Below, in pieces: positions 38,601-50,600 of a stretch of 64,000 bases of DNA (the first letter of the stretch is position 1; each line of letters starts with the position of its first letter). The notes under the pieces are model-generated. The model was not told the origin of the DNA, searched no databases, and saw only the letters and a list, made by a program, of their open reading frames with translations. A program made the translations under genes and the position numbers. The DNA is from Micrasema longulum (lineage: Eukaryota; Arthropoda; Insecta; Trichoptera; Brachycentridae): contig JAGVSM010000901.1 in assembly GCA_022494885.1 (NCBI GenBank), positions 44,018 to 108,017 on the forward strand, read 5' to 3'.

Positions 38601-41600
38601 GTTCTAGTTTCGGCCGAAACTGTAACCGTAACTGAAACTTATTTCAATAACTTTTACACATTTAAGTCACTTCAAAACGTCCAACATTGGCCGTGTTTAT
38701 TGTTAAACCTTACTAGTTCTTAAAAATTGGTGTGTTAAATAAAACAATTTTTATTTTATTTATTATTTTAAAAACCCGTTAGCGCTATATAAAAAATATT
38801 GTAAGGTCTAGTCATGTTATGTCTCATCGGGTAAGTGTTGTCATTGTGTGCTTTTTCAGGTTGATTTAAATTTATCTCCAATGTATTTTTTCTAGTGGTG
38901 AGGTAAATCATCGTAGTGTTTAAGCTATTGTATAGTATTTTTGACTGCCCTACGCATAGAATTAAGAATAGTCCAGAAACCGCATACGCGCATCAAACAG
39001 AAGGTGACTAAACTACTCTTAAAAGAGTACTTTTACGTTTTGACCGATTAGTTTCATTGTAGACGTCGCTCAGTACGCAACTCTCGATTTGAATTAAACT
39101 ATGCCGTGTTATGTCGTTTTGAAGTGTAGAAATACTGCTGGGATCTTAAAAAAACAGGATGGGAATACATTTCATGTGTAATTAGCAAATGCATGTGTAA
39201 GTATGCAAATGCATTTCATGTTTTTTTTTTTTTTACTATGTTCTCACTGCATTTATTACTTTTTTTTTATAATTTATTTTTTTGGCTACGTTTTTTTTAC
39301 TACATTTTTACTATGTTTTTAATACATTTTTACTATGTTTTTACTACAATTTTACTTTGTTTTAATTACATTTTACTATGTTTTTACTACATTTTTTACC
39401 ATGTTTTTACTCCATTTTTACTTTGTTTTTCACTTTGTCCTGTATCTTTATAACTGTTTCTATAAATTGATTACTGTTTTTTATATTTTTTGACTGTTTT
39501 AGAACGGGGTAAATAACCCTAGTTAGACAGTCAAAGCAACTTTACATAAATTATAATTTTGTGTATGTAATATAATGATAATAAATAAATAAATAAATAA
39601 TAAATAAGTAGTAAATGCATTACTTTAAAATTTAATTATTTTTCCATCTGTCAGATTATCGAAGAAAACAAATGGTTGTTTCGTTAGTGTTGCTAGGGCA
39701 GTATTTTTTTCACGAGCCATAAGATGCACCCGAGTATAGCAGAACGTAACCCGACACATCCCAACCGCAGGTTTCGGCTAAATTGAAGTTTCGGATAAGC
39801 CGAAGTTTCGGCCAATTTATGTCTAACACCAAAACCGCGGCCAAAACTCGGTTTATTGGCTGAAACTGGTGGAAACCGAAATCGAAACTTCGGTCGGTCA
39901 CTAAAAACCAGCATAATGCTTCGTATCATCCAGCACAAAACATTATTTTCTTTTCACCCTACCTCATATTGGTCCGTATTACAATGGGAAGTTAAAATTT
40001 ATATTCAATTTTATCTACAACGTTAAATTACGTTTTCTTTATGAACAAATATTCTTTTTTTTCTACATGTTTAATTTCAGGTTACCGACGATAATATTAT
40101 AAATTTTTATACAAATAAACACATTTTTGTACATAAATATCGTTTTTACTTCACTGAATTCAAATTTTCGATAGTACCGATAAATATATCATTTATCGCG
40201 GCCCTGAGTATGTATTTTGATGGAAAGTTAAAATTTATCTTTTTTTTATTTATTTTTTATTTATTTCTTAAGTTAGCTTATATTAAAACTAATATAAACT
40301 ATTATTTACATTTACATCATCTATATATATTTACATTTCCTTACAGTAACTTATACATTTATTTTTAAATTCTTTCAGACACTTTTCATTCTTCATACAT
40401 TCAGGCATCTCATCATACATTTTTAAGCCCTTATACATCAAACAATTTTGCGACTCAGCTCTTTTCAATAATGGTAGTCTTATTTTATCCTTTTGTCTAG
40501 TAGCATATTTATGACAATTTTTGTTAAGAACAACTTTATCCTTAAAATATTTTGTTAATTTATCGTGAAAAAATTTATGTATAAACATCAACATATTAAA
40601 TTTAAGTCTCCTTCTTACAGATAACCATTTTAGTTCATTAATTTTTTCTACAAAGAAAAATTAAGTTTTTTGTATGAAAAACATAATATGTTTACATTTT
40701 TTTTCTTCTAAACCTGATCAACTATATTTTGAGTTCGTCTAAATTTTTGTAGACAAGGACTGGATTCAACTCCGTGGGGAGCTGTTTATATTAACATTTT
40801 ACAACAGAGATGAAGAACATTTAAGAGAAGGTAATATAGAAGTCTAAGCCTCTACAGGGCTTGTTGATAAATCCACCTGGTCCATGAAGAAGTACAGAAA
40901 TTCAAAAAAATAAGATTTTCAGGCGTTGCCTAGTAGGTATGTAGGTAAAATAACCCAATTAGATGAATCTCACCCGCATAAATAAAGGTTTCAGCTCTTT
41001 AACTTCACAAACATCAACAGATGAAAGAATTGAGGAAATATAGATGTTCAAATATAGGCAGAATGGTGAATGTTACACAGTGTGTAAAGTGGCCACTTAA
41101 ACCAGTCATTGACAGGTTGTAAGCCTTGTAGATGCCTAGACTTCTATATCACTGTATCTATATGTACATGTATCTATATCTTTTCAAAATTCTTTTGTAA
41201 ATAGAATCTGCAATATGTGTAATCAGAAATTAAATTGTATTGATATTAATAACATATCTTTAACTTCCTTTTAAAGTGAAATTTCTAAAAATAATTCAAC
41301 TTATGATGTTGCGCCTTGAATGCGCAGCCTATATTATGCAGGTTATGTGCAGTTCTGCATGTAGGCACATTATAAATGTACACTGTATGGTCAACTATAT
41401 TTGGATTATATATTATAATGTGCAACTATGCGACCAATATTCAAAAGTAGATATATTTAGAATAATATGTAGTAATAATAATATGTAGTAATAATATGTA
41501 ATAATATGTACCAGTCTGACGATGTCGGTCACGACGAAACCCGGTCACTGGTAAAAAAATTATAAAATAATTATAAATAAAAGTGGAATAAAACTATAAA

Positions 41601-44600
41601 GTATTTTTATTATTATAATATGTAGTACATTTACATTTACATTTCTAGTAATATTATAGGTTTTGTATGATTAGTTATTTTATGTTATGTATAAATTTTA
41701 TGTGACAACATTTACAATAACAATATTATGTGGAAGCCTCTAATTGGATTTTGTGATATGTAATTATGGTATAATTGTATCTTATAAATTTATAAATGTC
41801 TGTTGGCTTTCCAATGAAATTAAAAAAAAAAAATCGCCTTTTCTTAAATGTTCTTCATCTCTGTTGTAATATGTTAATATAAACATGTTCAATTACCAAT
41901 TGCCAACGAAGATACTTTGAATTTCCATACAAATATAAGTTACGGAAGGTGTTGACCTCGCTCTTTCATGACATTGGTCGTAGGGAGTCAGAAAAGTTGA
42001 TGCATGCCACGGATTGGAGAACCTTACTGGATGTCAAAAATAAAATATAAAAAATAAGAAATAACATAAAAAAATATATATTTATAGATGACAACTATGA
42101 AGTTTCGCATAAATAATTTGTCTATGTTTTTATGAATGTATGTATGTGTATGCGCATGGGTGTATGTACGTATGTGTGTATGTACATGTGTATATATGTG
42201 TATATTTATATATATGTGTGTATATATGTGTATGTCTGTATGTATATGAATCAAAATGTGTATCCGAAAGGGTTTATATTTTGTTTGTCTGTGCTCTATA
42301 TTAATTTGTTAACTATTATTATATATTAAAATGTAATTGCCTAGCTTGGAACGGAGTATGTACCCTTGTTAGCTGGGCAAAGTGAACATGGAATTGTATT
42401 TTGATAAAGAGTGTGAATAACTAAATAAATAAAAAATAACTAAATAAAAAAATAAAATATACACACGTTCATAAATTAAACAAAGATATTAGTTTATACC
42501 GTCTTAGTACATACCGATGAAGATAGCCGTTCAAAATTGCGGCCCTGGGCCCCGATTACAATGGAAAGTCTACAGGGTTATCTTCGACTGTCTATAAAGA
42601 AAAAAAAAACGATATTTGTGTACGAAAATGAGTATTTTTGCTCGGACATTTATAATATTTTCGTCGGAAACCTAATTGAACGTGTTTAAAAGAAAAACAT
42701 GTACCTATGCATATTTTGCTTTTCATACAGAATGCTTAACTTTACTTTGTAGGTAAAATTGAAGATAAATGTTAATTTCCATTGTAATCGGGGCCCTGGG
42801 CTCGTATTACAATAGGAAGTCAACAGTTTTCTGAAATTCTATCTACAAAGTAAAATTAAATTTTCTTTATGAAGAATACAATTTTCATACCTGTTTTTTT
42901 CTAAACATATTCAATTACAGGTTATCGACGAAGTTATTTCAAATTTTTACACAAATATACACATTATAGTACAAAAATTTCAATTTTACTTTATAGATAG
43001 TCGAAGACAACTCTGTTAACTTCATATTGTAATCGGGGTCCTGGCAACGCCAGATAGCGGTAGATAAACTTGTCATTTTATTATTGAAAGAAAATAGATT
43101 GTATTCCCACATAAAATGTGTATTTTCTTTAAACTCTAATGGATGAAATGATAATGCCAGAGCGTTTTCCAACATTCCAATCAGCAAATGGTTGCTCCAT
43201 AGAGACTGTAAATTCAATCATACGTAATAGCAATCACCTGCGCTGCGCTTACACAGAAATGGGACGGCGTACATGGTTAGAGAACATTCATAACCATTAG
43301 CTGTTTAACAAAAAAAAAACTACATACGTCAAACATCGTCGATGTAAAAAAAATAAGACCGCGTGGGAAGATTCTCTATACTCAAATTTTGACGAAAAAA
43401 ATACATTATTATTTTTACATCAATATTTTGTTTTTTAAATATTTTTTTATTTTGCTAAAATAAGTTATCATGTTGATTGAGGCGAAAAAAATAATGTTTG
43501 TCTAGGTTTTATATTTTTTTACCGTTTTTGTGTAAAAACATTTAATTTTATGATCATAATACCGGTCTCGAAAACTGATTAATTTACAAAAAGAATATTT
43601 AATAATTTTATAATAAATAGAGGTTAGTTATAATAATAAAAAAATAATGATAAAAATTAATAATGAAAATTGAAGATGCTGCTAAAGCGATGAAACCGGT
43701 CACTGTTTATCCCGGATTTTTTGGATCTAAATATTACTTGTTTGTTATTTGTATGATAAATCCAAGTTTCGGGAAATATTTTGTTTTTTTTTGTAAAAGA
43801 GATTTTTCCGAAACAATCTTCAATATAGTGATCACAAGTATTGCAGGTGCATAAAACGCCGAGATAATATAAACTTACATGAAGAGGCAATAGGTGGAAT
43901 AAGTCCTGGCATATGCATTCCCCAGGGTTTGAAGAAGTTCACTTAAGTTCAGCCACAGCCCTCTGTAGTGAGATATCATACTTGCAGTGCACTCTTCATC
44001 CATTTCCTTGGAAAAAACAAGTAAGGACCATAATCATGAAATGCGTTGTATTTCAGTTTAATCATTGCGTCATCATCATACTGTATAATAATGTATTTAT
44101 TTAGATAGTAATGATAACTAATGAACAATATATATACAAAAACAGATATACTAAAAATACTATTCTGTATTTTCATATCTACCTTCTTATTTGTTGACAA
44201 TACATCGCTTGCCCTACATATTGAGGTTATCTACCGTTTTATAAGGGACTCGTTACACATTTTCATTCAATAATATGTACTAATTATTATTGTTTTATTT
44301 TTTTTCAGAACGAGGTTTTGAAATTTACCATACTTTTAAAAAAACATAATCAAAGCGTCATAACATTACTAAAAAAAATGTTTAAAAGGTTTCTAAAGTG
44401 AGTATAATTTATTTTTTTTGTTTTAATTTTTAAACCTCTTATCAAGTTCTCTCCTATACTCTTTTCAATATAAATACTCGTTTTAAATGACTTTTTTTCA
44501 ACAATGTTTGATTATGTCCAAATGCTTGCAGACTGACTGGATTTCCTCCCTAGGGAGTTGTTCATATTTAAATTTATGACAACAGAGAGGGAAAACATTT

Positions 44601-47600
44601 TTGAGAAGGAAATATGGGAGTCTAGGCATTTACAGGGCTTATGACCTGTCATTGGCTGGTTTTTTTTTTTTTTTAATTTATTTATTTATTTATTCACACT
44701 CTTTATCAAAATATAATTCCATATTCACTTTGCCCAGCTAACAAGGGTACATACCCCGTTCCAAGCTAGGCAATTACATTTTAATATATTATAATACTTA
44801 ACAAATTAATATAGAACACAGACAAACAAAATTAAACTTATTCGGATACATATTTTGATTCATATACATAGAGACATACACATATATACACACATGTATA
44901 TGTAAATATACACATATATACACATGTACATACACACACACGTGCATACGCCCATGCGCATACACGTACATACATTTATAAAAACATAGACAATTTATGT
45001 ATGTATAAATATATATTTTTAAATTATTCCTTATTTTTTTATATTTTATTTTTGACATCCAGTAAGGTTCTCCAATCCGTGGCATGCATCAACTTTTCTG
45101 ACTCCCTACGACCAATGTCATGAAAGAGCGAGGTCAACACCTTCCGTAACTTGACAACACTCCCGTCTTTCCACGATTCTGGCAAAAGTTATGGACCTTT
45201 TTGCCTACGTTATAGTGTTGTCTCGATGCCAGAACAGTGTTGACCCCTTCACTTAGTATCAGATCCCTATTAGCGTATCTTGTATTATGGTTGTAGTTGA
45301 CGCTTGGGTAAATGTCTCTCTTTATGTGTGTAACCACTACCGTTCTCAATATATACTGTTGAATAATATTCAGTACTCTGAATTCTTTGAAAAGCAAGTC
45401 ACTTGGATAGCGAAATGTTTTTTTTAAGATGACTCGGATTAAAGATTTCTGTGCAATTGCTACAGGTTCAAGGGCGGTTTTTGTGCAAGCTCCCCAACCA
45501 ATTAGACCGTAAGTCAACACAGAATTTGCCAGTGCATGGTATAGGTGTTTCAAGTCCGGGACTTTAAGTATATTTCTAAGTGGGATGAAAAAATGTATTA
45601 AGCGCTTAATTTTTGCAGTTATAGTTTCAATTTGTTCATTCCATCTCAAATGCTGGTCTATAATTATTCCAAGATATTTTATACTTTGAACACTACTCAG
45701 TTTTTTGCAGTTGCAATTTACCATCACTGAACAATTATGTAGTTGAAGTTCGTGAATTTCATTAGGTTGCCCGGCGGAAGTTGCACTAAAACGAATGAAC
45801 TTTGTTTTATCCGAATTTAAAGTCAACAGGTTTTCGTCTAGTCATTTTTTAATATAACTTAAGTCATTGCTTGCTTTTTTATGAGTTTCTGACCAAGTTG
45901 ATGCGCTATAAATTATAACTGTATCATCTGCAAATGAAATGATTTGTCCAAGTGATGGCTTGTTACAAAGTTCGTTAATATATATCAAGAACAGCAGTGG
46001 TCCCAAAGTGCTCCCTTGTGGAACACCAAATGAGAGCTGAGCAGGTTCGCTCAAGTCACTACCCACTTTCACCTTCTGAAATCTTCCACTTACAAAGCTG
46101 TTTAACCATTTATATAACTGCCCTTGGATTCCTATATTATGTAACCTTTTAAATAGAATTTTATGTGAAATAGTGTCAAAAGCTTTAGCCAGGTCCAGAA
46201 AAATAGCCAAGCATTTTTCCCTACTGTCTAGATGTTTAGCTATTGTTTCAGTCAATTTAGCTATTGCGTTTTCAGTACCCATACCTGTCCGAAATCCATA
46301 TTGGTTTTCTGAGAGTAAATTATTTTTTTCTAAATAGTTATTAAGTTTTAGTTTGACAATTTTTTCAATAATTTTAGAAACAGTATTGAGCAAGGATATT
46401 GGTCTGTAGTTTTTAATACGTTTACTGTCACCATTTTTATAAATTGGTATTACAGTCGATTCCTTCAAATGTTTCGGAAAAATTCCTATATTAAAACTAA
46501 GATTAAATATAAATGCTAATGGTTTTGCTATATATGTTTTAATTGATTTTATAACAATTGAATTTATTTTATCTGGGACCCGTAGCTGTGCTCAGTTTCA
46601 AGGAGTCTATAGTTTTTATTATTTCAATAGGTGTTGTTGTAATTTCTTCAATTTTATGTGCTGAAGCAAGAGATGGTATATTATAAGCCAGGGTGTCTTC
46701 GTTAGATTTTAATTCACTAAGAATATTTTGGGCTAAAGTGTTTCCAACAGAAGTAAAATAGTTATTCGCATGGTTTGCTATCGATTTAGTGTCTGATATT
46801 GTTGTGTTATTTATGTCAATACTGTCTATTTGGGTAGTTTTCGATTTTGAAGTTCTTGTAATTTCCCTCACTATTTTTCACATCCGTGCAGGGTCGCAGT
46901 TACTATTTTCGTAAATCAGTTTTTTGTAGTAGTTTTGTTTCGCTAATCTTATATTCGTTTTACACAAATTTCTATATTTCTTATACTCGTATTGAATAAT
47001 TATATCGCTAGGATTTTTACTGGCTTTTACATGTAATTTATTCCGTTTGTGAATATTTTGTACTAAAGTATTGGTTATCCATGGAGTGAATTTTAGTTTT
47101 TTGTGAGAGACATTTTTTGTGGTCGTGTGTTTGTTTATGTATTGAGTCAATGTTGTAATGAATGCGTCCATTGCCATATCCACGTCATTCTCCATAAAAA
47201 CTTTTTCCCACAGTTCGTTTTCTAGATCATTTGTCAAATCAGAGTATATTATTTTTGTAACGCGAGATTTTTTTTCTTTTGTAATGTGAGATTCAGATTT
47301 GGTACATATGGCAATGGTGTGATGGTCTGTTATATTAGAATGAAAAGTAAAGGCATCGAAACCATATATTCCTTTTGTTATAATATGATCGATACATGTA
47401 TTACTTTGCTCTCTAGTAATCGCATCTGAAATCAAATGTAGACCCTGTTCGCCGAGAAAACAGGTTTAAGTGGCCACTTTACACACTGTGTAACATTCAC
47501 CATTCTGCCCATGTTTGAACATCCACATTTCCTCAACTCTTCCATCTGTTGACTTTAGTGAAGTAAAAGAACTGAAACCTTTACAACGTGGGTGAGATTC

Positions 47601-50600
47601 ATCCGGCTGAACCAAATCACCTACCAACCTACTAGGCAACGCCTGAAAATAATTTTCTAATTTTTAAATACTTCTTCTTTTTTTTTACTTACGCATTACA
47701 CACGCACCCCTCTAAACACACACGTGTACAAACGTTGCATACATACAATTTAGGAAACTCTTTTCTTATATATTATGCATTATTAGATTAACAGTGGATA
47801 TTTTTATGTAATAGCTTTCCTACCACATACCGCACACCACATCAGAGGAATAAGTCCTCTCGGCGGTGTGCACATACACGGAAAGTTCTTCGTTCCCGAA
47901 CGAGAAAAGCTGCTAGAAGGAGCTCTCTGTAATCTAGTAGCCTTAGAATCTTTGTGCTGAAAAAATGTAATCCAGAAGTACAAAATATGCACTTCCTCGG
48001 ATTGAGAAAAGAGGGAAGTAAATTCTTCACTCACTGAGATTACATTGATTAGACATGATCACTTCGCCAAAATGATTACAAAACTTTTTAAATGCCTTGA
48101 AATTCTTTTTGGAAGCCAGTAAAAATCTTGAATAAAATAAAATGAATAAATCATTTATCTGCACTTTATGGTAGATAGGATACTTCATTGCTACTCAAAT
48201 AGCCTTGCATTTGAATAATTTGTTATATACCTGAAGGCAATACGATCAGTCTAGTTTTTCAGATGTGTGGTTATTTGTTAACATTATTTGGTTATTTGGG
48301 CAAAGTGAAGTTGCCCAAATAACCAACGTGCATTCATATCATTTTGCGTTCAAGTAATTGACAATTGAGGTAACGCTGCAATAACTGTCCTATGCATCAT
48401 AAGATAATGAAAAATAAAAACCATAATAATTTGATAACGATATGCAAATGATTTCACATTAGATTTCCAGACGGTTACATTAGAAACCAGAAATTTCCAC
48501 CGGAAATTAGGTATTTTCAAATTTTTTCTAAAAGTTTCATCAGAAAAATGAAATTTCAACAGAAACTAAAAAATTTATTAGGAAAATCATCTAAATAATA
48601 CAGAAATATCAGTTGAATCAGAAAACTGAATGTCTAATCAGAAAACTGAACGTTTCATCAGAAAATTGAAAACTAAAAGCTTCAATATAAAAGTTAGAGC
48701 TTTAATGGGAATCTTAAAGCTTCATTATAAAACCGAAAGATTATATTAAACATAAAATGCTGAATAAAAAACGGAATATTTTAAAAGAAAACTGGGTGTT
48801 TTGTCAAAGATTTTATAAGACAACTTGAAGAATTATCGCAGAACTGAAATTTATTGAAAAAAGTCAGAAAACTACATCCGTAAACTGGAAGTTTTATTAA
48901 ATTACTGAATAAAGATTTAAAAACTTGCTGTTACCTTCCGGAAGCATTCTGAGAGGCTGTGGGACGCCGTCTTGATGGCTCTGCAGTTGATGTACCAGAG
49001 AGCGCAGTTCATGTTGATCATGGTGATGATGTGGTAGTAGGCCGAGGTGTGCCACAGGTGAAATCCCTCCATCAGGGCGCACAGGGAGAGGAGGAAGACG
49101 ATGGCCAGGATCAGGCAGCCGACGCTGATCACGACTATGAGAGTCTTCAGATGAGGGAACTGCAAGGATTCTCCCGTCACCTTGTAATACCGTAACTGGA
49201 AAACAAATAACAGATAAAAAGGATAATAACTAGAAAGCAAATACTATTTATTCATTTTAAATTACATTCAACAAATTACAACAGAGATGAAGAATATTTA
49301 AGAGAAGGTAATATCGAAGTCCAGGCATCTACAGGGCTTATGACCTGTCAATGGCTGGTTTAAGTGGCTACTTTACACACTGTGTAACATTCATCATTCT
49401 GCCCATATTTGAACATCTATATTCCTTCAATTCTTTCATCTGTTGATGTTTGCGACTTCGAGATTACCTTCTCTTAAATGTTATTCATCTCTGTTGTAAT
49501 ATGTTAATATAAACAGCTCCCCAGGGAGTTGAATCCAGTCCTTGTCTACAAAAATTTGGACAAACTCAAAATATTGTTGTCAAATTACATTGTTAACATA
49601 TTTACAAACAGAGAATGGCTTTTTAGGCTGTGCCCGTGTTAAGCTATAATAATTAAAAATTTAAAAAATAAATAGTAACTTTTGATTCGGGTTATGGTCC
49701 CCTGGCTAGTGTTGCGGACTCGTGGATCAGATTTCCGAGGTTTGATCCTCACTCTACCCCAACTTAATTTAAATTTTCTAACAAACAATTATTTACAACT
49801 CGATGAAAATCGCTCGAAAGTTTAAATATTTGTGAAAATCATAAAAACGCTAATATTTAATATTCTAAAAAGAAAAAAAAACTTAAAATAAACAATAATT
49901 AAATGATACATTTAGTCAAAAATAACAATTCAAATAGAAAAGAAATACATTCAATTCTTTACAAAATTTATTAATTTAAAAAAATATAACAATAACGTAT
50001 CCCAAACTTTATTAGGCCAAGGGCCCTGTGTTGAGTTGGGATACAACATAATGGAAAGTGGAAGCACGTATATAATTAAATAATTGCAAAAATAAAAATG
50101 AAATACTATTACATAAACATACATATATTTCCAAGGGCATCTGGACAACACGCTTAATAGTATGTATATAAATCTATGCAATATCTCGCAGCAGTCTCCT
50201 GCAATGGTCTCTCGAAATAATGAAATCATTCAAATTATTAGGATATAGCAATACGTTTTGTCCGTTTTTTTTCAAATGAAGAAACAAAAAAAATGTTCAA
50301 AAATTAGTTAATAAATTGCAATAATGTATTCTCCTAAATTATTTTACAACAAATTAGTCGATAATTCATAGTATTTTCACCACACACTGAGCAAATACGT
50401 GAGAAATTTTGGCAGCTTTTTTCCTTTTATTGAACGCGAACAGAAGGAAGTGTCGAAAATGCTCACTTTCGTCTACTTGACGTTCCATTAATGGCTTGTA
50501 ATCAAACAAAATAATATATGTAATGCAAAAGCAAACGCATTCTCTTGTAGAGCAGAAAATTTTCTCTCGAATGACGCATAACCTTTACCATTTTGTTTTA

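Larger units (their letters stand above)
38545..39903. mobile_element. hAT-type non-autonomous element with exact target duplication
   Basis: Termini TAGTGACCGACTGAAAC and, from the right, TAGTGACCGACCGAAGTTTC. The 8-bp target AAAACCAG is identical on both sides (38537-38544, 39904-39911). Subterminal regions are rich in ttcggccgaaac-like palindromes. The interior carries a P-like element (38955-39707). No hAT transposase is left. Confidence 0.88.

Noticed and set aside
39193..39453. Phe/Tyr-rich membrane protein
   Set aside because: Translation of the tttttactatg simple repeat.
42024..42329. His/Tyr-rich or Val/Tyr-rich ORFs
   Set aside because: They are translations of the TGTA/TATG microsatellite in a retroelement 3' UTR; the same holds for 44798-45085.
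48470..48925. CRISPR-like array
   Set aside because: Units are diverged, without unique spacers, and the context is a eukaryotic intron; it is a minisatellite.
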